Assembly (NCBI RefSeq): GCF_030252165.1
Contig: NZ_CP126969.1
Coordinates: forward strand, 2,232,001-2,296,000
Direction of reading: 5' to 3'
DNA: 64,000 nucleotides
From: Corynebacterium breve
Lineage (GTDB): Bacteria > Actinomycetota > Actinomycetes > Mycobacteriales > Mycobacteriaceae
Made by a program: the position numbers and the translations under genes. Positions 1 to 8,091 of this stretch are shown here, one piece after another; the stretch's first letter is position 1; each line of letters opens with the position of its first letter. The notes beneath the pieces are model-generated. The model saw nothing but the letters and a program-made list of their open reading frames with translations. It made no database searches and was not told the DNA's origin.

Positions 1-2
1 TG

Positions 3-290
3 TCAGGAAACCTGATCATCACCTTGATCGGCCTTTTCATTTTCACCGCCAGTTTCTTCGCCATGCACTCCACCGCATCCGGCTGGGTGGGGCAAGTGGT
101 GAAAAAGCACCGCGCCGAAGCATCCAGCATGTATCTGCTGTTTTACTACGTCGGTTCTTCCGTTATTGGTGCGGCAACCGGTAGCGCATTCGAGCATCTC
201 TCCTGGACCGGCTTCATCGGAGTCCTCGCAGCGATGGTCGCTGTTTTGATCGCCGTAGCCGCAGCACTGGCGCTGAGCACACGACGCTAG
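3..290 (+). CDS. MFS transporter, C-terminal part (partial)
   Basis: The reading frame is open from the window edge, so only the last 95 or so residues are present. They hold about three hydrophobic segments, a short basic loop (VVKKHR) and the sequence YYVGSSVIGAATGSAFEH, as in the last helices of major facilitator efflux proteins (drug or sugar efflux type). The substrate cannot be told. The stop overlaps the stop of the convergent nuclease gene by four bases. Confidence 0.7.
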   Translation, partial: SGNLIITLIGLFIFTASFFAMHSTASGWVGQVVKKHRAEASSMYLLFYYVGSSVIGAATGSAFEHLSWTGFIGVLAAMVAVLIAVAAALALSTRR

Positions 291-1783
291 ATCCGTGGCA
301 CTCCCGGGGCGTTCGCATCCAAGAACTCGCGCACGGCCCTGGTTGCACGGCAATCGTCTTCGTTGTAGCGCAGCAGCATCTCCCGCGCAGCTAGGTCGCC
401 GAGGCGGCCGGCTCGTCGTAAAGCAATCGATGCTTCGCCGTCTATGTCGTCCTCCCAGTCGTAACCTGCGACCGGAGCCACTACTTTGAGCCCCAAACCG
501 TCCGGTCCGACGAACTGTTTGCGCACGTAGGCAAAGATGTCGATCCACTCATCGGAGGCGATAAACGCTTTGATCTCGGCCTCAGAGACCACGCCGAAGC
601 GTCTTGCCGACGACAACAACCAGTGGTTCTCCCCACCCGCTGCATAGCAGTACGCCGCGAAGGTTTGGCCCGCGTCATAAGCAGCTTGTCGACGATCCAT
701 CAGCCAGGTCCAAAACTCGGCGAAATTCTGGGCCTCGACCTCTCCGCCGACCTCATCCCAGAGGACAAAAGCGCGATACTCGATGCCGTCGTAAGCGCCC
801 CACAAATAGGCGCCTTGATCGAGGTAGGCCTCCATGTCGATATCAATTTCTACGTCTGCTCGCGGGGCACTGGTCGTTTCGACTCGGGAGAGCACTGGCA
901 CCCCATCGCGCCACGCGCGAGCGACAGCAGAAGGTTCACCAATGCCGGCAGCGATGGCCCCCTGGACTGTGTGAATACCTTTGTCACGGAAGACGCGGGC
1001 GCGTTCGCCGGGAAAGACAAGAGAGATTTCGTCAACAGCGCGCAGCTCCGGCTCGCACAACGTCCAGAATCGGCACGTCGCGCACTGCTTCAAACGGCGT
1101 GGCTCCGTCGGAGTGGGTTGCACTAGGGCCTCGCGCACCGCTTCGACATATGGGGCAACTGCCGCAAGATACGCACGTTCGCGCTCCTGACCGATCACGG
1201 CGGCCTCGGGGCACCCCAAGCCCATCTGATCAAGCAACAGGTGGGCCAGCGCGGCTCGGTAACCGTCAATGGTGTGGTGGCGCTGTTGCGCCCGGGCCTC
1301 CAGCGCCTGCCCCAGGCCGAGGCGGTGGGTGGCGATGTAGCGCATCGTTGATGTGGCACTCGGCCGCGCAACTCGGTGATTGGAGATCATCACGGGCAGG
1401 TAGGTCCCGTCCTCCTGGCGCACAAGTACATCAATCTCGCTTGTCACGTAAGCACCGTCGACCCAGCCGGAAAGTTGCGCACCCGTAATCACATGGTCTT
1501 GGTCGAACAAGGCCTCCAAGGTAGCTAGTTCGGTGTCCGGCCCGGTGAGGTCTGTTCGTCGAAAAGCGCGGCGCCTGCCGTCACCGATGGCGGGGCGCTG
1601 CGGCAGGAGCGACATGACTTTCTCGCGGGCAGCCTGCACACGGGAAATCCGCGCTACGCCTTCGCTGGTGGGACCTACTTCGGGATGCTCAACGCGTTGG
1701 CGCAGGCGGTAGCGGCAGCCTACTAGGTCGGCTGCTTTGACCGCATACAAGGCGCTGGTAGCAGAATTTTTGCGAGGTTCCAC
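287..1783 (-). CDS. TM0106-family RecB-like nuclease
   Basis: About 500 residues. The layout fits the predicted RecB-like nucleases of the TM0106 family. The N-terminal half is PD-(D/E)XK-like, with GWVDGAYVTSEIDVLV followed by a CATCRFWTLCEP cysteine cluster near the middle. The C-terminal half resembles an RNase H/YprB exonuclease fold and ends with YNEDDCRATRAVREFLD, a pattern typical of DnaQ-like exonucleases. Inferred role: DNA repair or degradation of foreign nucleic acid. I chose the GTG at 1783 because AGG lies seven bases upstream. A TTG at 1807 would add eight residues but has no ribosome-binding site. Confidence 0.75.
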   Translation of the reverse strand: MEPRKNSATSALYAVKAADLVGCRYRLRQRVEHPEVGPTSEGVARISRVQAAREKVMSLLPQRPAIGDGRRRAFRRTDLTGPDTELATLEALFDQDHVITGAQLSGWVDGAYVTSEIDVLVRQEDGTYLPVMISNHRVARPSATSTMRYIATHRLGLGQALEARAQQRHHTIDGYRAALAHLLLDQMGLGCPEAAVIGQERERAYLAAVAPYVEAVREALVQPTPTEPRRLKQCATCRFWTLCEPELRAVDEISLVFPGERARVFRDKGIHTVQGAIAAGIGEPSAVARAWRDGVPVLSRVETTSAPRADVEIDIDMEAYLDQGAYLWGAYDGIEYRAFVLWDEVGGEVEAQNFAEFWTWLMDRRQAAYDAGQTFAAYCYAAGGENHWLLSSARRFGVVSEAEIKAFIASDEWIDIFAYVRKQFVGPDGLGLKVVAPVAGYDWEDDIDGEASIALRRAGRLGDLAAREMLLRYNEDDCRATRAVREFLDANAPGVPRI

Positions 1784-1861
1784 GTCGGGGCCTAATCCTA
1801 ATCGCAATTCATCGGTAAGGTTGAATCAGTAAACCGGTAATGAACATGAGGAGACGAAACG

Positions 1862-2497
1862 ATGGGCCTGTTCGAATCGATCCGTAAGTCACGCGCTAAG
1901 ACCAAAGCTGAAATCGCTGCCGCAAAGAAGCGCGCGAAGCAAGAGGCAAAGGAAGCGGCAAAGCTCGACCTCAAGCGCGAAAAGCTGCTCGATCAGGCAG
2001 AAAAGCGCCTGGTTAAAGAAGAGAAGAACGCGATGAAGAAGCAGCGCAAGCACGAGGACAAGCTTGCGAAGAACGAGCTGAAGAAGATCCAGGAAGGTCG
2101 CATTAACGCAAAGACCATGAACCGCTGGGTTGGTGCGCTTCGCGTTGCGCTACCGGTTCTCCTTCCACTGATTTACCGTGGCATCACCGCACTGCAGGAG
2201 CAGGGCCTGACCCAAAAGGCTTCCAAGGTCGGCGTTACCCCTGAGCAGATGGCACAGTACGCAGGCCATGGCGCAGAGCTGAAGGCACGCATCGAAGGTG
2301 TACGCAATTCCCTCGACGCTTCTTCGCAGCTTCCTTCCGGTTTCAAGCGCGATGCCGATGACCGTCTCAAGGAGCTGTCTACCGCAACTGATAATGCTGA
2401 GTACATGGCACCAGAGCAGCGCCGTCGCGCACACGCCGCGATTGAACGTGACATCAAGTCTCTGACCGCGCAGATCCAGGACAAGATCAAGGCTTAA
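1862..2497 (+). CDS. DUF6474-type coiled-coil protein
   Basis: A 211-residue protein. The first 85 residues are very rich in Lys, Glu and Ala and form a long coiled coil. A short hydrophobic stretch follows (VALPVLLPLIYRGI, about residues 93-107), then a helical C-terminal half. It matches my memory of the corynebacterial DUF6474 family, whose function is unknown. The start follows a good GAGGAGA ribosome-binding site. A strong hairpin terminator follows the stop. Confidence 0.7.
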   Translation: MGLFESIRKSRAKTKAEIAAAKKRAKQEAKEAAKLDLKREKLLDQAEKRLVKEEKNAMKKQRKHEDKLAKNELKKIQEGRINAKTMNRWVGALRVALPVLLPLIYRGITALQEQGLTQKASKVGVTPEQMAQYAGHGAELKARIEGVRNSLDASSQLPSGFKRDADDRLKELSTATDNAEYMAPEQRRRAHAAIERDIKSLTAQIQDKIKA

Positions 2498-2510
2498 CCG
2501 AGTCCCCCGA

Positions 2511-2544
2511 GGCGTATACACCCCGAAAAGGGGGTGTATACGCC
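2511..2544 (+). terminator. Hairpin terminator after DUF6474 gene
   Basis: Perfect 14-bp stem (GGCGTATACACCCC with its complement) and a six-base loop, followed by a T/C-rich stretch. It starts 13 bases after the stop codon. Confidence 0.75.
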
Positions 2545-3010
2545 TTCTACTTTCCTTACTAAAGGCTTTAATCTATATGCCATTAGCCTAAGAAATTCCA
2601 CTATAGACATCTCACACTAAAGCCATTTTGAAACGGATAGTTCCACTAGCTGGACTAGATTACGTTGCCGGGGACCCACTTTTGCGGATATGGCGGCAAG
2701 AATCACACATAGCCACTGTTCGCCAATCTTTCACTAGGTCCACAAATAGACTAGGAACTTTAGTTTCTTATGCTCGAAATTCAAGAAGTAAACATGTCAA
2801 CATTTTCTATTTCTTCATTCTGGATTAGAATAATCAAGGTATGAGAAGTTAAATGCTTCCGGCACTATTCGGAAGAACAGGAGCCATGCTTTCCCAAAGC
2901 AAGGTCACTCCACAGTGCGCAACAAAGAGGCATCAGAACATCTCACTGTATAAAGACACGGTTCACCCCATTGAGAAACGTGCATAAAAACAAAATCAGG
3001 AGAAAACAGC
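2545..3010 (+). other. AT-rich intergenic region upstream of lsr2
   Basis: About 465 bases with no convincing gene, clearly richer in A and T than the flanking genes. A 66-codon open frame at 2628-2828 has no ribosome-binding site and no recognisable product. The sequence TATAAA near 2949 could be the lsr2 -10 region. Long AT-rich leaders are the preferred DNA of Lsr2, so autoregulation is plausible but inferred. Confidence 0.5.
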
Positions 3011-3325
3011 ATGGCTCGCCGTGAAATTACCCAGTACTACGATGATCTAGACAACACGCCTATCGAGGCAGAAGAGCTGCACGTCATCCGCTTCAGCATG
3101 GACGGAAACGACTACGTTCTTGATTTGTCTAAAGAAAATGCGCAGGAGTTCCACGAGACCCTAGCGCCGTTCATCAAGGCTGCGCGCCAGGCACCTTCGG
3201 ATGTTGCTCGTCGGGTCAATCCACGCGAGGTACGCAAGTGGGCACAGTCCCAGGGCATGGCCATCGCTCACCGTGGCAAGATCCCTTTCGCGATCATCGA
3301 CGCGTACAACGAGGCTCACGCCTAA
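3011..3325 (+). CDS. lsr2: Lsr2, H-NS-like nucleoid protein
   Basis: A 104-residue nucleoid-associated xenogeneic silencer that binds AT-rich DNA and bridges it. The N-terminal dimerisation domain starts MARREITQYYDDLDNTPIEA. The C-terminal DNA-binding domain (about residues 66-104) has VRKWAQSQG followed by a minor-groove loop. In most Lsr2 proteins this loop is an RGR AT-hook-like motif; here it reads HRGKIP, so one Arg is Lys. AGGAGA sits eight bases upstream. The gene is monocistronic, ending in a strong terminator. Confidence 0.93.
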   Translation: MARREITQYYDDLDNTPIEAEELHVIRFSMDGNDYVLDLSKENAQEFHETLAPFIKAARQAPSDVARRVNPREVRKWAQSQGMAIAHRGKIPFAIIDAYNEAHA

Positions 3326-3345
3326 TACCGCCTGCTACGTAGAAC

Positions 3346-3384
3346 AAATACCGCCCTATGCACGTCGCATAGGGCGGTATTTTT
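3346..3384 (+). terminator. Terminator after lsr2
   Basis: A 16-bp perfect stem (AAATACCGCCCTATGC and its complement) with a five-base loop, running into TT. It can serve lsr2 and, because of the A/T-symmetric ends, also the convergent response-regulator gene. Confidence 0.85.
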
Positions 3385-3414
3385 CATCCGGCAGAGGGTC
3401 GCGGCGCTAATGCG

Positions 3415-4053
3415 CTACAGCACGCCCTGCTCACGAGCGGCCGCCACCGCCGAAGTGCGCGAACGCACACCTAGCTTGTCGTAGATATGTACTAGGTGGC
3501 TCTTCACCGTCGCCTCTGACAGCATCAGCTCTTGGCCGATCTCACGGTTCGACGATCCACCCGCCACCAGTTGCAAAACCTCCAGCTCCCGCGGTGTCAG
3601 CGAGGAGCGCGGGGCCTTGTCACGCATCTCCAAGCGATCACGCACAATCGGGCTCATGACAGCATCACCCTTGGCCGCAGACCGCACGGCCGAAAGCAGC
3701 TGCTCCGGCGGCGCATCCTTCAAAAGGTACCCCACCGCTCCGGCCTCGATCGCCCCAAGAATGTCCGCGTCCGTGTCATAGTTTGTCACAACAAGGACCT
3801 TCGGCGGGTTCTCCATCGTCGAACGAATCATCGCAGTGGCCTCGGCACCCGTCGTTACCCGCGCACCTTCCGCACCCGCACCGAAGCGCAGATCCATCAG
3901 GATCACGTCGATACCACCAGCCTGTGCCGTCGCGATGGCACCTTCGGCCGTTGCAACTTCGCCCACGACAATGATGTCGTCGGCTTCGTCAAGCACCGCG
4001 CGAAGCCCGAGCCTGACGATCTGATGGTCGTCGGCAAGCAGAACACGGATCAT
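3415..4053 (-). CDS. NarL/FixJ-type response regulator
   Basis: A 212-residue two-component regulator. The receiver domain (residues 1-120) has the acidic pair in LLADDH and the phospho-acceptor Asp54 in VILMDLR. The C-terminal LuxR-type helix-turn-helix (about 150-212) has LTPRELEVL and the recognition helix region SEATVKSHLVHIYDKLGV. Its start codon overlaps the kinase stop by one base (TAATG), so the pair is translationally coupled and should form one signalling system. The signal is not evident; corynebacterial homologues of this class sense haem, envelope stress or phosphate. Confidence 0.88.
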   Translation of the reverse strand: MIRVLLADDHQIVRLGLRAVLDEADDIIVVGEVATAEGAIATAQAGGIDVILMDLRFGAGAEGARVTTGAEATAMIRSTMENPPKVLVVTNYDTDADILGAIEAGAVGYLLKDAPPEQLLSAVRSAAKGDAVMSPIVRDRLEMRDKAPRSSLTPRELEVLQLVAGGSSNREIGQELMLSEATVKSHLVHIYDKLGVRSRTSAVAAAREQGVL

Positions 4054-5315
4054 TAATCCTCCTCCGTCTTTCGGATGATATTACCCGGTTCTTCCACAAT
4101 AGTCGTGACAGGGAGCGCCACAGACAATGCGGTCGGCCCACCCGGTGTGGATTCCACCACAAGTTCTCCGCCGAGTTCCTCCGCGCGAGTGCGCATCGCA
4201 TCCAATCCAATGTGGCCCAGGCCGGTCGGCTGTTCAGCCAACGCTTCCGGGTCAAAGCCCTTGCCGTTATCGACGATATCCAGGCGCACCTCATCAGAAC
4301 TAAATGTCAAGGTTATTCGCGCACGGGTCGCCTCGGCGTGCTTGACTACGTTGCCAGTGGCCCCCTGCGCGATCCGAAGCAGCCCCGCCTCGACCCGCAT
4401 GGGAAGCTGCTGGGGCTCGCCGTCAGTCTCAACAGAAATATCGACTCCGCCGCTTTCGCTGAAGCTCTCTGCAATACGCTCCAGTGCTTCCACCAGCGAG
4501 TGGTCGGTTAATTGAGCTGGGGTCAACGCTGCGATCATCGCGCGTGTTTCCGCCAGACTGTCCGCCGCTGACTCACGAGCCAGCTCCATGCGGTGTAACG
4601 GCTGGGCCAGCTGTTCGTCGCTAAGCCCCGTGTTCTTCAGGTCCCGTTCGGCCACATTGAGCAGCATCTGAATACTCGAAAGTCCCTGCGCAACAGTGTC
4701 ATGGATTTCGTGCGCCAAGCGTTGACGCTCCTGGGCAACCCCGGCCGCACGCTCGGTGTGCGCCAACTTGTCTTGAGTGGAGACCAGCTCTTGGATCAAC
4801 ACCTCTCGCTCCGCAGAAATCCGCGAAATCGTGCGGTAGGAATAATGAATCGCGATCACAACGCCCGCTGAAACCGCCGGCCCCATCACGCCACCGAGGG
4901 TGATCTTGCCCGGGAGCTGCACCAAGATCGACACGCCGAGGCCAAAAGCGATGCTGACCAGGCCACGCCAATCGTCCATCACCCGCAGGTACAAGAAGAA
5001 CAGGCTGAAGACCCAATAGATCGAGACCGGGGAGACCAGCAGATCCATGATCCACACCGCGGTGAGAATAAAGACCCACAGTATCTTGCCCGCCTCGACC
5101 CACCGCGCCTGGTTGTAGCGCCCAAAGAAATACACAAAGGCAAACAGCGCAGTCAGAATCAGGTGAATCGCCGCGCGCTCCAGCGTGTAACCCACCGCAG
5201 CGAACGCGGACACAGTGAGCAGCGTGACCGTCAGCGCGTGAATCGCGCCATCAAATGCCCGTTGGTAGGGCAGATCGGCAACGTCCCGCTGCAAGGTAGC
5301 TAGGGTAGAACTCAT
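4053..5315 (-). CDS. Membrane sensor histidine kinase (HisKA_3)
   Basis: 420 residues from the ATG at 5315. An N-terminal block of about five or six hydrophobic helices (residues 25-160) has almost no extracellular domain, suggesting an intramembrane sensor. The dimerisation helix has RQRLAHEIHDTVAQG, with the phospho-His near 205. The C-terminal ATPase domain carries VDNGKGFDPEAL and GLGHIGLDAMRTRAEELGG. It partners the regulator encoded just downstream. The start is set by a -10 hexamer TAGGCT seven bases upstream of the ATG, implying a leaderless mRNA. The longer open frame to 5354 has no such support. Confidence 0.88.
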   Translation of the reverse strand: MSSTLATLQRDVADLPYQRAFDGAIHALTVTLLTVSAFAAVGYTLERAAIHLILTALFAFVYFFGRYNQARWVEAGKILWVFILTAVWIMDLLVSPVSIYWVFSLFFLYLRVMDDWRGLVSIAFGLGVSILVQLPGKITLGGVMGPAVSAGVVIAIHYSYRTISRISAEREVLIQELVSTQDKLAHTERAAGVAQERQRLAHEIHDTVAQGLSSIQMLLNVAERDLKNTGLSDEQLAQPLHRMELARESAADSLAETRAMIAALTPAQLTDHSLVEALERIAESFSESGGVDISVETDGEPQQLPMRVEAGLLRIAQGATGNVVKHAEATRARITLTFSSDEVRLDIVDNGKGFDPEALAEQPTGLGHIGLDAMRTRAEELGGELVVESTPGGPTALSVALPVTTIVEEPGNIIRKTEED

Positions 5316-5328
5316 GATTCCGAGCCTA
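5301..5328. promoter_or_regulatory. Face-to-face leaderless promoters with overlapping starts
   Basis: The plus strand shows TAGGGT (5301-5306), seven bases, then ATG at 5314. The minus strand shows TAGGCT (5328-5323), seven bases, then ATG at 5315. The two start codons share CATG. Each -10 element therefore lies inside the reading frame of the other gene, and the two transcripts would overlap from base one. Confidence 0.7.
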
Positions 5329-5932
5329 CCCAGCAAGGTCACCCTGCCCCTCATTGTGACCGTTTCGGCAGCAGTCCTCGTTGGTTGTCAGCTTAACGAC
5401 GACACCACCGGCCCCAACAATTCCGCAGCAGAATCCGTGGCGTCGGGGTCGTCGCAAAGCGCCGCAGCGCCGACCACCGACCAGGGGCTACCTTTTGACG
5501 CGCGCCCCGAGCCAGCCACCGACCGCAACGGCTGGGAAGAGTGCCCGTACCTTGAGACTGCTTGGGTCGAGACAACCAACGGCCAGCGCGTCACCGGCGT
5601 AGGCGTGGACCCGCGCTTTGACACCCCTGCCTGCGTGTACTGGTCCTATCCGGAAGCGCCGCAGTTGCAGGTCCTCGTGCGCCACATGCCCTCTGAGGAC
5701 GAGGCCACCGCGGTAGTCGACCATTACACGCCAATCGACATCACCGACCCGGCCGACTCCCCCGCAGGATGGATGGGAGGACGCGCTGGTGGTGGGGGTG
5801 ATTCCCGATACCGAGGGCGCGGTCTACGCCGTATCCAAGGGCGACATCGCAGTCGTGGTTCTGACCAACCAGGAGCAGTCGCTCAAAGCAGAGTTGATCG
5901 CCGAGGAGACGATCACCAACCTGGGTCTGTAG
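5314..5932 (+). pseudogene. DUF2020-family lipoprotein, frameshifted
   Basis: Starts with a lipoprotein signal peptide ending in LVGC (Cys25), then a Ser/Ala/Thr-rich linker and a domain of the corynebacterial DUF2020 type (WEECPYLET, TPACVYWSYPEAPQLQVLVRH). At 5767-5774 the bases GGAT occur twice in tandem. Removing one copy joins the frame ...SPAGW to EDALVVGVIPDTEGAVYAVSKGD and on to a natural end, TITNLGL, with a stop at 5930-5932. As it stands the frame shifts at codon 153 and reads nonsense to 5994. The cause is a real mutation, phase variation or a sequencing error. The start is leaderless (TAGGGT). Confidence 0.78.
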
Positions 5933-6085
5933 CTAGACCGCGACCTCGTTGTATGGCATCAAAGTGGACACCCACGGAAACACGACTTCCATGAGTAGGA
6001 AGAAAACTGCGACCAGCACAATCAATGTAATGATTAGCTTTACCGGCCAAGGGCCTGGCAGCATGCGCCAAAAAGCTCCGTACAT
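5933..6085 (-). CDS. Small single-span membrane protein downstream of sortase
   Basis: A 50-residue protein starting MYGAFWRMLPGPWPVKL, with one strong transmembrane helix (about residues 17-38: LIITLIVLVAVFFLLMEVVF) and a short polar tail ending NEVAV. Its ATG follows the sortase TAA directly with no gap, so it is probably made by translational coupling. Its stop abuts the convergent DUF2020 gene. I recognise no function; location suggests a role with the sortase or in the envelope. Confidence 0.65.
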   Translation of the reverse strand: MYGAFWRMLPGPWPVKLIITLIVLVAVFFLLMEVVFPWVSTLMPYNEVAV

Positions 6086-6898
6086 TTAGATCGTTTCCTC
6101 AAACGCTGGCGGGCGGCCCGCCGATTTGTCCATCACTTCCGTCTCCATCGCGTGCACGATCATGCGCTCTGCGTTGGAAAACTGCGGGTGACAGGTGGTC
6201 AAAGTCAGCAGACTTTCCAGGGTCGCGAGCCCGGCCTCGTCAGCTGGCGGCTGGGTGCCAGGAATCGGATCAATCACGCTGATATTGCCTGGCAGTGTGA
6301 TGTGACGTCCGCTCACCTGCGCATAGTCACCTTCCGCCACGCGCTGCGACTGTTCTGGTGTCAGGCAACTTTGCACCGCAGCGCTTCTCGACGAACCATC
6401 TGTCGACTCGATCGGCAGCACACGGTAGGTCACCCACTGCGTGGCAGTTTCAACAATGATGGCATCGCATGCCTGGAGATTTCCCAGATCGTTGAAGGGC
6501 GCGCCTTTGCCTACACGGTGGCCTGCGACAGCGAAGTTACCCGGCTCACCAGGCATTTGCGAATCAACGTAGCGGCCCGGACCAGCCAGCAGATCGGCAT
6601 CGGAGGTGCCCTCAACGATGGCGAAGTTGAAATCGGAACCAAACGCTGGGATGTACATGCGCGCGAACGCTTCTCCAAGCTCTGGCATGTGCTTGGCGCG
6701 AGGGTTCACCCGTTCCTTTTCCCACTGCTCGTCCAGGTTGGTCGATGCTTCGGCCTGGAGTTGGTTGGACTTCACGTTTGTCCAGAACGCCTCGTAGTAA
6801 GCGAAAAGTAAAATAATCACACCCACGGTCAAAAGAATTTCGCCTAGCACATGGGTAATCGACACCGGCCTACGTGCCAGCTGCTGAAGATGAGCCAT
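6086..6898 (-). CDS. Class E sortase
   Basis: A 270-residue transpeptidase that anchors LPxTG-like proteins to the cell wall. There is one N-terminal transmembrane helix (about 18-38), then the sortase barrel with His127 (VAGHR), Cys236 in TLTTCHP and Arg245 (NAERM), all three catalytic residues in place. Corynebacteria typically keep one housekeeping sortase of this class. The start is supported by TAATGT six bases upstream, a leaderless pattern. It is followed without gap by a 50-aa membrane protein. Confidence 0.88.
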   Translation of the reverse strand: MAHLQQLARRPVSITHVLGEILLTVGVIILLFAYYEAFWTNVKSNQLQAEASTNLDEQWEKERVNPRAKHMPELGEAFARMYIPAFGSDFNFAIVEGTSDADLLAGPGRYVDSQMPGEPGNFAVAGHRVGKGAPFNDLGNLQACDAIIVETATQWVTYRVLPIESTDGSSRSAAVQSCLTPEQSQRVAEGDYAQVSGRHITLPGNISVIDPIPGTQPPADEAGLATLESLLTLTTCHPQFSNAERMIVHAMETEVMDKSAGRPPAFEETI

Positions 6899-6960
6899 GC
6901 TCTAACATTAACTGAAATGGCACGTAACGCCACACCCTCAGATAGAAGGAGTATCGGCCC

Positions 6961-8091
6961 ATGCTCAATGCATTTGTCCTGCCGGTTTCTGTAGTCATGA
7001 AGTTCTGGCATTGGCTTACCGCCTCTGTCTTCGGCATGGATAACTCTGCTGCCTGGGTCCTATCGATCGTGCTTCTCGTGGTGACTATCCGAACCATCTT
7101 GGTCCCTTTTACCTGGACAATGACCAAGTCCGGCCGCATTGGCATCCTCATGCGTCCCGAACGGGCCGCCATCACGGAAAAGTACGCCGAGGCAACGTCC
7201 CCCGAGGACGTCGCCGCCGAGCGCCAAGAACTCAAGGAGTTGCAGAAGCGTTACGGCTATAACCTCGCCGCCGGTTGTGTGCCCTTACTGATCCAGGTTC
7301 CGATGTTCCTCGGTCTGTACCGTCTGTTGCTGTGGCTCGCGGTTCCACAGCCAGGTCAGGGCCCCACCGTCGGCGTTCTCTCCGCAGAGGAATTGGACCA
7401 GTTCCGCCAAGCAGAACTTTTCGGCGTGCCACTGCCTGCTTTTATCGCCATGACCGACGATCAGTTTGCTGCCCTAGGAACGACCTCCGAAGAGGTCAAT
7501 CAAGTTGCCTACAAACTGCTGCTCACCGCCATCGTCTTTACCACCGCCAATATGATTGTCTCCATCGCACGCTCCAAGTCTCAGATCGACTGGACCCAGG
7601 CGGCCGCGCGTGGCGCCCACAAGTTTCTTGTCAGTATGGCGTTTTTCACCCCATTTATGCTGCTCATGATCGGTGCAACCGGCCCGATCCCCGTCGCGCT
7701 GATTTTCTACTGGGTATGCAACAACCTCTGGACCGCCGCACAGACCTTGATCATGTGGTTCGCAGCAGTGAAGAAGTTCCCGCTGGACCAGGAGCACCTC
7801 GACTATGCAGCGCAAAGTAAGGAAGCATTCTTCGCCGAACGTCGAGCGATGAAGGAGCAGAAACGCTCTCGTCGCCAACGCCAAGCAGCGGCGCTGGTCA
7901 AACCGGGATCTGCTGGAGACATTCGCCGCGAGCTCAAGGCCGAGAAAGAAGCCGAGCAGGCGGCAAAGCTAGAGGAAAAGGCGCGCAAGAAGGCCATCGC
8001 CAAGGAGAAAACCAGGGTCCGCGCGGAAGCGATCAAGAAAGCCCGCGAAGAGCGCCAGCAAAAGAAGCTTAACGACGATCAGATGGAATAG
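6961..8091 (+). CDS. yidC: YidC/Oxa1-family membrane insertase
   Basis: A 376-residue insertase for membrane proteins. An N-terminal helix is followed by ILVPFTWTMTKSGRIG, which holds the conserved groove Arg. A cytosolic coiled coil comes next (about 60-100), then helices with AAGCVPLLIQVPMFLGLYRLL and FYWVCNNLWTAAQTL. The last 90 residues are a highly charged Lys/Glu/Ala tail. It is not in the rpmH-rnpA cluster where the main actinobacterial yidC lies, so it is probably a second paralogue. The 3' end overlaps the convergent TetR gene by 13 bases. Confidence 0.88.
   Translation: MLNAFVLPVSVVMKFWHWLTASVFGMDNSAAWVLSIVLLVVTIRTILVPFTWTMTKSGRIGILMRPERAAITEKYAEATSPEDVAAERQELKELQKRYGYNLAAGCVPLLIQVPMFLGLYRLLLWLAVPQPGQGPTVGVLSAEELDQFRQAELFGVPLPAFIAMTDDQFAALGTTSEEVNQVAYKLLLTAIVFTTANMIVSIARSKSQIDWTQAAARGAHKFLVSMAFFTPFMLLMIGATGPIPVALIFYWVCNNLWTAAQTLIMWFAAVKKFPLDQEHLDYAAQSKEAFFAERRAMKEQKRSRRQRQAAALVKPGSAGDIRRELKAEKEAEQAAKLEEKARKKAIAKEKTRVRAEAIKKAREERQQKKLNDDQME

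Noticed and set aside
2628-2828. 66-codon frame upstream of lsr2
   Set aside because: No ribosome-binding site, no family resemblance, lies in AT-rich regulatory DNA.
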